Shown here: piece by piece, positions 31,979 to 42,869 of the stretch | Layout: the number at the start of each line of letters is the position of its first letter | How positions within the stretch are numbered: the stretch's first letter is position 1 | NCBI GenBank assembly: GCA_004565275.1 | Contig: SDOX01000119.1 | Coordinates: forward strand, 271,256 to 335,255 | DNA from: Nannochloropsis salina CCMP1776 | Lineage: Eukaryota; Sar; Eustigmatophyceae; Eustigmatales; Monodopsidaceae | Direction: 5' to 3' | DNA length: 64,000 bases | Program-made: the position numbers and the translations under genes | Notes under the pieces: generated by a model | What the model was told of the DNA's origin: nothing | The model's database searches: none | The model's input: only the letters and a program-made list of their open reading frames with translations

Positions 31979-32864
31979 TTAGCTTTTCCTGTTCTCCTTG
32001 ATGACAAAGTCTACAAGATATCCCAAAGCTATGATTTGACCGACCAAAAGGAGCATGCAGAGTAGATTTCTACCAAAGCTTCCCCACCGCTTGCCCTTCC
32101 TTGCCGCCGCTTTCAGGCGTAGGTTTACCTCGCCAATGTCCTCTCGGTAGCCTGCCAGCTGTCCTACGATGGGGTCCAGTTCCGCTTTTTGGACTTGGAT
32201 GCGCTGTAGTCCACAGGCAGATTTATGGTGGATTGCAATGGGGGGGACCCAAAGACAGAGAAAGTGAGCACGACTCTACTGGATGACGTAGACCTCCATC
32301 CTCAAAAGCTTGTCATACCTCGTTCATGTCCACTGCTACCTGCTTGAGCTGGCTCACCCCATCTCCCACTCTTGCCAGCTCAACATGCTCCTGTTTGCAT
32401 TTTTGTTTGCAGACAGTGTTCATGAGTAGAAAGCCGCAAAATTGTAACTCTGGCTCGTACAAGATTATAAAGCTGACCCGTGAGCAATACGGCCCTCCGG
32501 TCTGACTGTCATCTCAGACGAAGGAAAGACCCTTTGTCGCTACTTCACTTCAATGAAAGCATTCTGGAGTAGATGGAGACGCAGTACACTCATCCAAACT
32601 AATCATGTCAAGCGGAAATAGCGGCATCTTCGTTAAAGTCGTTCTTCCCACTGCACACATTAGTCATTTGATCGTCTGCTTTTTACTCACCATTTCCAGG
32701 TCTCGACGTTCCACCTCGGACAAATATCGTTTTGATTCATCTGAAAGATCTTTTCTATGCTGCGCGGCGTCACCGCCCACGCCTTTGTTGCCGTATTGGC
32801 GGATGAAACAGTGCAACCGTGGGGGAGGTTTGATGAGGACAGTTGCTTTCGAATACCCCGCGAC
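31979..32864 (-). CDS. Qc-type SNARE (SYP7-like), 5' end unresolved
   Basis: This is a tail-anchored SNARE. Three exons are supported: 31979-32203, 32319-32390 and 32691 upward. The last two introns are GT-AG, phase 0. Joined, they read KRYLSEVERRDLEM-EHVELARVGDG-VSQLKQVAVDMNE-RIQVQKAELDPIV, a SNARE helix with heptad spacing. The glutamine in IQVQK sits at the expected ionic zero layer, three residues after an Ile heptad position, as in plant SYP7 and other Qc SNAREs. A short basic linker (RKGKRWG) precedes one transmembrane helix (LLCMLLLVGQIIALGYLVDF) and a cytosol-exposed end. SNAREs drive vesicle fusion in the secretory or endocytic system. Upstream of about 32690 the helix frame is open to 32864, then blocked. 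A possible first exon (ATG CCT CGG with GTAAGT donor, 33028-33036) cannot be joined with certainty. Confidence 0.72.
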
Positions 32865-33943
32865 CTATCCACTATTTCGTTGCCTAAAAGACGTACCGAG
32901 AAAGCGGCTACCGGTGCCAAACTGTTGGTGAGCCTGTGTTGCGCGATTAAGCGCAGAAATGGAAATTTGACATGAGGGTACATGTACGAGGCAGCTATGG
33001 CCCAGTTTGAGTATCCAATGCACTTACCCGAGGCATTTTTCAGTAGTGGACCTGAAATTCTGGGCCGCTACTGGTCTATATGCTGAGATAGTCTCCTTAG
33101 TGTATGTAATGCCAGCACTATCGATGAGACAGCCTTTCCGTGACGTCCCGACCCGGGCGACAAGAGGGAGGACATGCGCCCCCCTCGCCTGGCGGGCTCC
33201 CTCCGCCGACAGACCCTCTCTTTGCCGTGACGGCACACAGTTCAAGAATAAACAAACAAAACAACCCCTAAAAAAAACAAGAGGACTGACGTCGACCAGT
33301 GTCTTGTCTTCTTCTTCTGTCTTCTTTCTTACTATAAGATTCTTGAGCGAATCGTTGGTATATATTCTCAGGGAGAATATTAGTTGTACTGAAGAATCAA
33401 ATTGGATATTGGGTTATCCGCAGCTTTTGTTTTGTAAATTCGCATCCCAGCCTTAGTCGGGCTACGTGTGGATTGTTGGTCACAAGCTTTTTATTGCTAA
33501 CTCTATGTTTTGTCTTAGGCGTCCAAAACCTGCCTCTCATGTTCTCATCGCGGGTTCAGTCCATGCGCCGCAGTGCGGCATCTTTTCTTCCTGAAAACGG
33601 GTCTGCAATGACATTTTAAAAATGAAAAATCGTTAAACATTATAACGAGCGAATTCTGAATTTGGTCAAAAGAAAAGAGAGGTAGCCCCGAAAACGCTTG
33701 CATCATGCGCATACACTAGGTCTGGAGCAAGACATTACGCACGCGCAATATTCCGTCCTCGCCTTTAACGAGAGCCCTGAGGCACAAAATATATCTATCG
33801 TATGCATTTAGCTTTAAGCAGCGACCAGCACGTAACCCGTGCAGCATGTGCTCTATCTCGTTCATTTGATGTTGCCGTGGCAGTACGTGGTGAGATAACG
33901 TTTCCTTACATTGAGTAAAAGTACAACATGTCGCTTACTTCAG
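32865..33943. other. Unresolved 5' part of the SNARE gene and intergenic DNA
   Basis: The first 170 bases probably hold more of the SNARE gene; several frames are open and the splicing is ambiguous. From about 33040 to 33943 no gene is visible. A plus-strand open frame at 33007-33456 is low in coding character. Confidence 0.4.
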
Positions 33944-34303
33944 TCAATTTGATTCATGACTTCTCCATTCAGATTGCATTCGATCATGTCGAACACTGCC
34001 GACGCGATCCCTGGGTATGAGGCGCAGCTCGGTGCCGTGCTTGATGAGGACGTTGCCAGCAGACTGCGCGGGATTGATGCCGACTCCGTCATTTGTGATC
34101 ATGGCGCTCGTCTGCGCCGGAACCCGGAACTCCTCGGCAACATATTTTAGCACAGCAGTGAAGGGTGCATCTTCAGGCACAGAGACAACGCGGAAGGGGA
34201 GCTTCGGGTCCGAGGTGAGAGTGACTTTGAAGGTTACCTTCGGGGACGCATCCACCCCACTCTTGCTTCTGCTGCAGCTGCTGTTGTTGTTATTGCTGGG
34301 CAT
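33944..34303 (-). CDS. UFM1: Ubiquitin-fold modifier UFM1 precursor
   Basis: 119 residues, one exon. After a 19-residue Asn/Ser-rich extension the protein follows UFM1 closely: [58 protein letters not shown], then [20 protein letters not shown] with Gly102. UFM1 is a ubiquitin-like protein conjugated through UBA5, UFC1 and UFL1 to ribosomal uL24 and other ER-linked targets, and works in ER-phagy and ribosome quality control. The mature C-terminus is a single exposed glycine; here it is followed by 17 residues ([17 protein letters not shown]) that a UFSP protease would have to remove, compared with two in mammals. An alternative is an unseen intron after the glycine. Confidence 0.93.
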   Translation of the reverse strand: MPSNNNNSSCSRSKSGVDASPKVTFKVTLTSDPKLPFRVVSVPEDAPFTAVLKYVAEEFRVPAQTSAMITNDGVGINPAQSAGNVLIKHGTELRLIPRDRVGSVRHDRMQSEWRSHESN

Positions 34304-34865
34304 GCTGTTTATGTTGACCCGCTCTTATCACCAGGAGATCCAATCTGCTTCCTGTCAAATTGGATACCGCGTCAATTTTCTCGAGTGTAAGGCATCAAAG
34401 CACCTCGTGTGGGTCGTCCCTTTACTGTTGAACCCGTCTGCTTTCGTTTAGCTTGAAAATTTGACCGCGGCTCGCTGTGTCGAGATATGAACGCCCAAGA
34501 TGGTTGCATGCAATGTCACACAGGTGCCGCACATAGGCTTGGGTGAGGTGTAAAAAGTGGTTTGCATAGCACCACTTTGGCCACTCCTTCAGGGTACCTG
34601 CACGCGCCCCAGTGTTCTGCTTTGTAGCCTTCAGAGAAAATAATCCTTCTTGAAGTACCAATGTTGTTGGAGTCTGCGACTGCACGCTCCCTCTCAACAC
34701 GGCGTGAAATTGACGAAGCAGAGGAGCGGTAGAAGTACCTCTGAGCGACAGGGTCGAGAAGCGATAGGGCCAGCGAGCCTTCGACGACAGCTTCAAATCG
34801 TGGGACACTTTTTGAAGCTTAAATTTTCAACTCCGCACAGGACAGAACAGGAATCTTCTCACAGA
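34304..34865. other. Divergent intergenic region
   Basis: Lies between UFM1 (minus) and the patatin-like gene (plus). A minus-strand frame at 34422-34808 (128 codons, GTG start) contains EWPKWCYANHFLHL, faintly like the end of DExH helicases or DysF modules, but it has no ATG and no continuation, so I leave it uncalled. The patatin frame is open upstream of its ATG to about 34650. Confidence 0.4.
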
Positions 34866-36223
34866 ATGCCGCAACGTGTGACAAGGCGGACTTGCCAAAG
34901 TTTCTCATCAGTTGCCTTCCTCGTCCGCCGTGCTTCTCCCTCTTTCCCTCGAGCAAATTGCTGCCAACCTCCCCGCCATGCCTGTACTGCTTTCTTACGT
35001 ATCCGTCATTCCACCAACGGCGTACGCATGCGACCAATAAAATGGCTTTCCACTCGAGCAAAGAGCTGTCGAATTGTAAACAGGAAGGACTATTCCTTTT
35101 CCTTTTCAGGTCTGGGAGGGAGTAAGAAATAAAGCCCACTGACCAGCCACAGCAAAACATGTGTGTAATTTTTAGCAAAGCAGCCGCGGAAGACACATGC
35201 TTATACTCTCAATACTCCCACGCAGGCGCCGGGTTCCTATCCCCTTTTCACATAGGTGTGGTGCAAGCCTTACAAGAGGAAGGTCTCCTCACGAAGAAAT
35301 CAAAGGTGATGGATTTAATTATGTGAAATGTGGTCAGTGGAACTGTCTCATTCTCATTCACGCCTGTCGCCTCTACATACTAGCTTGCAGGCGCCTCCGG
35401 TGGAGCCTTGGTGGCAGCCTCCACTGTGTGCGGCATCTCGCCGTCCGAGCAGATGCTAGCCTACAAGGAGATCACCAGGTCCTGCCGCACCGCGGGATTC
35501 CTTGGCAGAGTTCGCGGCACGCTGCTTGAGAGTCTGGAGGCAGGCTTGCCCCCGAACGCCCACGACTTAGCGAACGAAAGGTAAAACATCGGAATTGGTC
35601 TATCCCCTCGATCTCGCGACGATGGAGGCATCGGTAGTAGTGTTCGCATCTCATTGAACGTCCGTCATCACTTTTGCAGCCTCACAGTCGCGGTTATGCG
35701 CATCTGGCCCACTTTTCAGCTACAGCCGGAGCTGCTCCATCATTTTCACTCCCGGCAAGACCTGCTGGACTCCCTCCTGGCCTCCTCCCACCTTCCCTTG
35801 TACTTGGACTCTGCTCAGCCCTTCTGGACACGCTTTCGCGCGGGCCTGTACGTGGACGGGGGCCTAATCGACCTCGTCCCGCCGGTTCCCGACGCTATCA
35901 AGGTGAGACACATTAAACTTGTAAGATAGTGGACTATTTCCCGAGTGACTTCGTCTACGGCACGCCGCCATACTGAGCAGGTATGCGTCTTGCCAGGTCA
36001 CTTCCTATTCCGTGACGACTTGCACGTGACGCCTCACTTGCTTGGAAGCACGTACCCGTTTTCCTTGCAACAAACCATGCAATGGGCCTTTGTGGCGCCT
36101 CCCGATGATGTCGCTGATGAGCTGCTGAGGATGGGCCACCAAGCGGCGATAAAGTGGGTCCAATCGGGATGCATCCAGGAAAGTCGAGGAATTGATGCAT
36201 CTGCGGAAGAAGGAAAGAATTGA
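34866..36223 (+). CDS. Patatin-like phospholipase/lipase, five exons
   Basis: Exons 34866-35109, 35226-35305, 35384-35580, 35680-35902 and 35981-36223 join in phase into 328 residues. Exon junctions rebuild the patatin core: SFSFSG-AGFLSPFHIGVV (oxyanion-hole glycines), then LAGASGGALVAAS with the nucleophile serine in G-x-S-x-G, and YVDGGLIDLVPP with the catalytic aspartate of the Ser-Asp dyad (D-G-G). Patatin-like enzymes of this type hydrolyse acyl chains from triacylglycerol or membrane lipids; ATGL and plant SDP1 are relatives. The N-terminus (MPQRVTRRTCQSFSS then VAFLVRRASPSF) is rich in Arg and Ser with few acids, like a mitochondrial or plastid transit peptide. The first donor (GTCTGG) is weak, but the join is required to restore the motif. 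No C-terminal lipid-droplet hydrophobic domain is present. Confidence 0.82.
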
Positions 36224-37178
36224 TCAAATTGATGCTCGTTCATAATATACCCCTTTTGCCAACCATTAGTTTGCTTCTGCTGTGCATACATTGTTCCATC
36301 TGTTCGCTAGTAAACGTCCGTCGTCAACCTTTTTTGCCAACGCATAAAGTTGTCAGAGCGAAAACTAAACCTCACTGCATATTTTTGGGGGTTTAACGAA
36401 AAAATGACACGGCTGCGAACAGCAATTGACGTCTGGTGTTGTTCACTGTCATGCGTGGGGGGGGGGCGGGGGGCGTGACGTAGCGCCGCTTGGCGCCAAA
36501 CGCTTTCCCGCCCTCGCGAATACGAATTTGGAGGCCACGCCGATTCCCTCTGCCCCTTTTCCGTCCCTTGCGTCGCCGCTCGGACCCAAGATACGGGCTA
36601 TCGAGAACGGCAAACTTTTATGAGCGCTAAATTCTCTCACTCTCTAGAATGGCACTGGTAATACTCGACTCGCTGCCTTCCTCAGGCCTCAGCCGGTCTC
36701 ACGGACCAGCGGGGGAACCTCAGTCTTCGAAGGCTTCAACCGCCAAGAATTGGCCCTATCCTTGTGTGGCACTTGCCACTGCGCATCCTTAGCATTGTAT
36801 ACCTGAGATATATATCTCTCATCTTAATATCAATATCTATGTAGAAACTGTCGAGGGACAGACTTGTATTGATATTTTCAATGAAGACCAGTCCGAAGTA
36901 GAAAGAGGATTCGTGCCACAGAGCGTGCCTCCTGATTTAACAACTGACGACGCGATCTCATAACAGGAGGTCAGTGTATCTTCTTTCCGTAGGGAACGCC
37001 CGCTGGCCTCGCGGCTTTTGTCCCGCAGCCCTCGACGTCTCACTTTTTCCCGCAGCCTCGCTCTTCCCCGTTCACACAACCTGTTCGCCCCTCGTCATCG
37101 CCGCTGGAGACGAGTGGCGGTCAAAAGGCCAGTAAAAATACATTGTGACCCAATCTTTTCTAAGTCCTTACCACAAGA
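36224..37178. other. Intergenic; possible small unresolved gene near 36640-36965
   Basis: Contains a G-run (36456-36476) followed by TGACGTAGCGCC, a CRE-like element, which suggests a promoter. Between about 36640 and 36965 all three plus frames are partly open: one starts ATGGCACTG followed by a donor-like GTAATA, another encodes 56 codons ending at a TAA near 36961. I see a possible short gene but cannot choose a structure or a family. Confidence 0.35.
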
Positions 37179-40100
37179 ATGGGGAATGTAAATTCTCCTT
37201 CTCGGGCGGGTCTAGGCAGTGACCCTCTGATGATCCCGTCGCAGCCGCGGGCAGAGCCGGCCTCCCCTCCTGACGCCTCCCGGAGACTCGACGACGAACA
37301 CCACAGTGGCCTTTCCCCGTATTCCGACAGGTATGAAAGCCTACATAAGGGGAAAAGCTGCCGCGAATAAAGGCGTCTCCTCGTTCATCAGCTTTTGTTA
37401 CTCCCTTAACTCACTGTCCCTCTCTTTCCCTTCGCCGCCTTCAGCCTCAAAGCGGGAGGGAGGAGGAAGCGAGGAGGTGGAGTGTTTGCTGCTGGGTCTC
37501 CTGGAGTGAGAGAGGCCCTGTCCTCTCCGCGTGCCTCCTTCTCCTCGCCGAGCAGCAAGGAAAGCACTCCCAGTGGCCAGCCGTTGTACCACTCCCAGCA
37601 CACGCTCCAGCGCCAGCAGCTCCTGCCTCATCACCCCCAGGAGCACAGCGTGCCCTTGCCGGCGGAGGAGCTGAGCATGGCCATGTGGTTGAACGGGACG
37701 GCGCGGCAGGGCCTGGACCACGTTGGAGCCCCGGGGCCCATGTGCATTGCCGAGCTGGCGGCCGCGGGGGCGCAAGGGCAGAGGCTGGCGATGGCCACGG
37801 CGGCCGCGGCTACCGGGGCCATGGTCGGGGCGGGGGACGCAGGGAGCCGTCAGGTCGCGTCCCTCCTGGGCTCTCACCCTTTGTCTGCCCCCGCACCCTC
37901 CCCGACGTCTCCCATCCCCTCGGGCCGCTCTGCGAGATGTTCAGGCCCCTCGGTCTCGGCCCTGCTGGCCGAGACCGAGGGGCTGGCCATGGACTGGACA
38001 GGCCTCAGCGCGGGCGGCGCCAGCCCCCTCCGAGCCCTTGGACAAGGCGGCAGCGGAGGGGACCAGGAGGGGGCCGAGCAGGACGGACTAGCCCTGCCCC
38101 CCCGAGGGGGGGCTCAAGACGTACGGGAGCCAGGCGCCGTGGCGGCACTCCTCTCCATGTCCCCCGTCGCCTCTCGACCTGGCCACGGCTCGGGCGAGGC
38201 TGCGCACGTGCTTGGCCCGCACCTTTCCGCCCTCCAGCCGCACCAAGGCCCGGTCCCGCAACCCCACGTCGGGGTGAGCCCCAGCGCCTTGGCGGGGAGG
38301 GGAGAGGCACAGCCAGCGTGGGGGCCGGGGCCCGAGATGCTGGACTATGCCGCTGCCCTCGGGTACGCGCAGGCGGGGGCGGGGCGGCTGAACGAGGTGG
38401 AGGACTACAACGAGGACGAGGACGGGGACTACGCACGCGAGGAGGTGGCGGACGAGAGTGAGGAGGAGGACGTGAGGGAGGAGGGGGCGGAGGTCGAGGA
38501 CTTCGCCCGCGTCTGTGAGGAGTTCGACGCCGCGCCCAGTCCGGGACGGTCGGCGTCGGCCTGCCATCTGCGGCGACGGCGACGGCATGGCATGGAGGAG
38601 GAAAGGCCTGGGCCCGCGCTGGATCTGAGGCAGGCGCTCCCCGTGGGGGGCGTGGGGGTGGTGGCCCCCTCCGGCGCGGTCGTGCGGCTCCAGAAAAGAA
38701 GGGGGGGGCGCGCCAAGAGCATGGGACTCGGGGGAGGGAGGGGAGCGTCCCACGGGCCTGCTGCTAGAAGAGGGAGTTCGAGGGTTGGCGGGAATGCCCC
38801 ATCCACCTCTCTGACGCCCGCACAGCAGCGCAGCACGTCTGTGCAGTTGGCGAGCCCCATGACAGCGCCACGCGAGAAGCTGCGGGCGCCGGGCTCTCCC
38901 GCGGCCTCCCTGGAGGATGTCGCCTTCTCCAACACCTTCGGGCCCGGGCTGCAGCTGGAGTTGCACCACTATTTGACCTACGGGCGCAATGTGTCGGCGC
39001 AGTACTGGGCGGACACATTGCGCAAGGAGATGGCGCGAGCGGTCTGGATGATGCAGGCCCTGGGGGCGGCCCCGCTCTCCCTCGCCTCGTCGGAGGACTT
39101 GGCAGCGATGCTCCGCTCGAACCGCGCGGTCGTGACAGCGCTCTATCGTACGGGCAAGGATGAATCCCTCCCAGGCTCTGCGCCCTGCTCCGAAGCCTCC
39201 GTCCTCCGGCGACGGGCAGCCATCAATATCCTGCTCGAGGCCGTGGGGCTCAAGCCGGAAAAGATGCCAGCTCGCCGGAGGAACAGCGGGGACGGAGCGC
39301 GCAGTAGTAGTGATGGAAAGACAAAGGGAAAGGTGGGCTCGCGATTAATCGGACAGGGGCACGAGGACAGGGACGAGGGCAAGGAGAACTACATGGTGCG
39401 GCATGGGGGGCGGACCGCGCGGCGTCAGTCCTACCGCGGAGCCTTCCTTGACGTGGACGACCCCCACGTCCTGGCCGCTAGCGGGCTACATGTTCAGAGC
39501 ACAGGTCCTCTGAAGGGAGGGAGCGACGGTGCTGAGGGTGGTAAGGGCGGCCTTGACGGCGAGAATGAAGATGGAGGGCTGGAGGATTGCGGCGGTCAGG
39601 AGGACGAGAGGGACGAGGGCGACGGGCAGAGGGGGGTCAAAGTGGACCTGGCCGGTGATCGCGCGCCGGTCAAAAAGGAGGCAATCCTCCCTACCCCCTC
39701 CTACAAGCGGCGCAACTCCCAAAAGGGCGGGAAGATCCACAAGACCCCTCTGGATCGGGTGCTGGAACGCCGCCTGGAAGCCTTCTTGATCGCGCAGCAC
39801 AAGCTGACCCTCGCCTCGGCCGCTAACTACTTGAGCCACATCAGGACAATGCTGCGGGAGGCTCTGGAGGCCCTGGGGGATGACCGTCGGGGCCTGGACG
39901 GGGCTCAGGCGGTGGACATTTTGCAGAGCCCCGCGCTGGCCGGAAGCGACTATGCGGAGCACCGACCCTCCTATTGGGCCGCCTTCGTCAAGTTTTTGGA
40001 GCTTCATTACGGCCTACGGGCGGTGGGGTGCGGTGTTTCCAGCTGCCAGCACCACAGAGTTCTCCCGCCGGCCAAAAAAACGGATGCTGGCTCAGTCGAA

Positions 40101-40841
40101 CAGAAGAAGCGGACGCCGCGGCCGAAGTCGACGCCATTGACCGCCCCGACACCGGCCTTCCCCTCCCCCTCCGTCCCGACACCAGCGTCTGCCGTCGCCC
40201 TTACTACAGGAGCGGCCTCTTCCCCGCGACCAGCCAAGGTCCTTCGCTTATCATCCACAGGCAAGATCTCCCTCTCGTCCATCCGACGGCCGCGGCTCTC
40301 CATGAATGAACCCATGTCCGCCAACGACGAACACAACGACGGGAGACGGCGCAGAAAATCAATGACAAGGGCACACCGGGGAGATCCAGAGGCCGAGAAA
40401 GCACGGGAATACGACGCGACGGAGGGCGAGGAAGACGAGCACGAAGGCCGGGCGTGGGTGGTGGGGAGCGGGCACTACCAGCTGGTTGGGAAAGGGGCCC
40501 AAGCTGCCAAACGGGGATCAAGCCTTTCCAATGGAACCTCTGGCACTGCCAATGACCGGCGCATTGCTCATAAGGCCATGTCTTCTGATGGAAACGCTGC
40601 TTCGGCAGCATCTTTTGCCGCATTACATGCTGCGGCCGGGGCCTTTGCGACTACTGGAGCAGGCGCGGAGCCTGGGTTCTCAAGAGGGCAAAGGCCGGCA
40701 TCCGCAATGATCCGCCTTAGTCTGGATCATCCCCGTCGCTCACCGCTTTACTTGGTCACGCCTTCGCCACAGATCGGAGGGAACAGAAGCCTGGCGAAGG
40801 CCGAAAGATCGGCAGAAAAGGGAATGTTGGCAGACCTGTGA
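37179..40841 (+). CDS. Large unknown protein with two related helical (integrase core-binding-like) domains
   Basis: Exons 37179-37330 and 37445-40841 join in phase 2 into 1182 residues. I do not recognise a named family. The start MGNVNS fits the N-myristoylation consensus (Gly2, Ser6). Most of the protein is low-complexity: Ala/Gly/Pro-rich first 400 residues, an acidic block near 380-410, then basic and Ser-rich parts. Two ordered segments, about residues 540-660 and 819-910, align with each other: LQLELHHYLTYGRNVSAQYW against LERRLEAFLIAQHKLTLASA, both reaching an ALG, then SLASSEDLAAMLRSNR against GLDGAQAVDILQSPAL, and RRAAINILLEAVGL against SYWAAFVKFLELHYGL. This helix pattern resembles the SAM-like core-binding domain of tyrosine recombinases. 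No catalytic R-H-R-Y domain follows. Late basic clusters (RRPRLSMN, GRRRRKSMTR) could be nuclear signals. GC content is very high in this gene. Confidence 0.7.
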
Positions 40842-41241
40842 CGAGGTCGCGGGGGCTGTGCTCATTCCTGACAAGCAGCGGCAAGCACGGGTGAGGCCTC
40901 GCCTTTGAACGCGTGCATTAAAAGAGTGACGGCAAGACTCAAAGGCCGGCCAAGGGAGAAAACCAAGAAAGTGGGATTGACTCACTCTGTGGATACAAAC
41001 ACGACCACGACGATCATGTATGTATGGATTTTCAAAATGCCAAGCTCCCAAAATATAGCTCAAATTGGGTACGAAGGATAAGTCCGTTTTAAAGAAAAAT
41101 GAAAGTCGAGGGAAATTACGTCTGCAAGCAGACAGACAGAGTCATTCCACTGAGACATGGCGCTCCGAATGTGAAGTACACGTGACTCCTCGTAACTTCT
41201 CCCTCCGAGCCTTTTTTTACACGAGTCTCTCTTTTTTCTTC
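40842..41241. other. Convergent 3' intergenic region
   Basis: 400 bases between two convergent stop codons. No gene is seen; it holds the two 3' untranslated regions. Confidence 0.5.
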
Positions 41242-42108
41242 CTAAAGAAATCCCGTGCCCATTTTTTCTGTCTGGGTCTGCGACAAGCCGTGCGCAGGCA
41301 GAAAGGAGGCGCCTTCTCTGTCCGTGTAGTACCAAAGCTCTCCCGAGGCAGGTCGGACCTGGAAGGCTGGAAAGGGCAAATTTTCGCGGATCGTGGCGGT
41401 GATGAGACTACAATCGGCGGCCTCCGCGGACTCCGCTTCTTCTCTAGGCCCATCCACACTAGTGGTCGAAAAGCACAATGCCTCTTTAAACAGAGAAGCC
41501 TTCGCCACCCCGACGGCTATGAAGACAACCTCCTGAGCTGCTCGCAAAGCCGGGTAGGTCAGTGTGATGCGTTCTGGCGGTGGTTTGGGAGAATCCGTGA
41601 TGCCTGCCACCATCTTTTTCGTCTCGCAGAGTAAGGCGTGACCAGGAAATAAGGAGGCAGTGTGACCGTCCGGGCCTATGCCGAGGAGTACAGTGTCTAT
41701 CGAGAGAGTGCCATGTACGGCAAGCAGAGCCATCAGCCTCTTCTCGTAATCCTGCGCGATGGCCTCCGCGGCGCCCTGTGAGTTATCAATTGTCAAAATA
41801 TTTCCCGCAGGAATTGGCAACCTGTTGAGAAAGGCACTGTTGCACGCATTAAAATTGCTGTCTTCATGGTCCAGGGGCACGCAGCGTTCATCTGTGAAGA
41901 GAATGAAGACGCGAGCCCAATCAACACCCGGAACGGTGATCAGCCTAGTTAATGTATGTGGCATGGAGCCTCCAGAAAGAGCCAAAATGTAGCGGCCGCG
42001 TTGAGCAATTGCTGACCGGGCGGCTGTTGCGATGTGCGTTGCAATACATGCCTTCAGAGCATCTGTTGTGGCCCCCACGACCAGCTTGACAGCGCCGTCG
42101 ATTTCCAT
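41242..42108 (-). CDS. PGLS: 6-phosphogluconolactonase
   Basis: A single-exon gene of 288 residues. It hydrolyses 6-phosphogluconolactone to 6-phosphogluconate, the second step of the oxidative pentose phosphate pathway, supplying NADPH. Family blocks are present in order: ILALSGGSMP (phosphate-binding loop), FILFTDERCVPLDHEDSNF, LLGIGPDGHTASLFPGH with the catalytic histidine, PPERITLTYPAL and the C-terminal WYYTD segment. The size is slightly above the usual 230-260, mostly from a charged insert (EEAESAEAADC) and a C-terminal tail. No transit peptide is visible at MEIDGAVKLVV, so the enzyme is probably cytosolic. Confidence 0.95.
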   Translation of the reverse strand: MEIDGAVKLVVGATTDALKACIATHIATAARSAIAQRGRYILALSGGSMPHTLTRLITVPGVDWARVFILFTDERCVPLDHEDSNFNACNSAFLNRLPIPAGNILTIDNSQGAAEAIAQDYEKRLMALLAVHGTLSIDTVLLGIGPDGHTASLFPGHALLCETKKMVAGITDSPKPPPERITLTYPALRAAQEVVFIAVGVAKASLFKEALCFSTTSVDGPREEAESAEAADCSLITATIRENLPFPAFQVRPASGELWYYTDREGASFLPAHGLSQTQTEKMGTGFL

Positions 42109-42869
42109 TCTTCAGTGAAATCTGCGCAAGTGTGAAGAGTATATATGGACGTTTAATAGCCGAGTCAACTTGAAGCAGGGGGACATGCTCTGTGAGGCCG
42201 CCAAAATGGAAAATGATCCTTGTGCGTGTAGGCCGCATTGTCGTATCCGACGCTTGACGTCCAATGGGCCGACGGGCCCTCACACTTGCCCCCTCCACCT
42301 TGGCTGATATTTTTTTACTTTCTGAATCGTCTCGTCTTCTCCTTTTTCATAAAGCCTGAAAAGTTATTCTTCTAGACCCAGAAATTATAAGCTGCATGTC
42401 CTTTCGGTGTAAGATTAGGTAAGATGAAGACAATATTGCCGGGGGGTGGAAAATAAGTAGCTCCACTTTTAAAACGATTCCTATGAGTACACTTGCTTTG
42501 ATTTACGCTTCAACTTTCTAACCCTCTTTTTGAATTGCTTTGCTAGTGTTTACCGGGCCGATGGGAATTTCGCAAGCGTAATGGCTTGGTGTCGCGCGTA
42601 ACTTCTGCACGCGAAGAGGAACTACTTTCGAGCATAGCACGGTTTTTAATTTTCTAAATAATTTCTTGGTGAAGTGACTGCTGCATGATGAGAGTAAATT
42701 ATTTTTAAATAGGACGCCACTAAAATTTGCCAAGTTCTCACGAATTTCGATGATGATGCGGACCTGTTTTTGAACAAAGTACCATGTCATGTCACGTCAG
42801 ATCGGGTACTATGGCCCGTGCTCTTGACAGACGATTGTGCAATGCTCCCCTTCGTGGCCGCAGCTTGAG
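42109..42869. other. Intergenic between PGLS start and ABCG stop
   Basis: About 760 bases, AT-rich from 42300 onward. A minus-strand ATG frame at 42518-42790 (90 codons, Lys/Leu-rich) lies in the probable 5' flank of PGLS; it has no family features and may be chance. The 3' region of the ABCG gene is at the right end. Confidence 0.4.

Noticed and set aside
33500-33570. Possible tRNA (a GGTTCAGTCC box near 33554)
   Set aside because: No acceptor stem or A box at the right distance; the fold cannot be drawn.
34422-34808. Minus-strand frame with EWPKWCYANHFLHL, faintly like a DExH helicase end or a DysF module
   Set aside because: It begins with GTG, has no ATG, no continuation and no other conserved residue.
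37685-40623. Several long open frames on both strands (for example 37685-38461, 38088-38969, 39486-40007)
   Set aside because: All lie inside the very GC-rich 1182-residue gene; their products are Arg/Pro/Gly-rich translations of the other frames.
37179-40841. Active tyrosine recombinase or mobile element
   Set aside because: No catalytic domain, no terminal repeats and no flanking duplication; only the putative core-binding-like helices are present.
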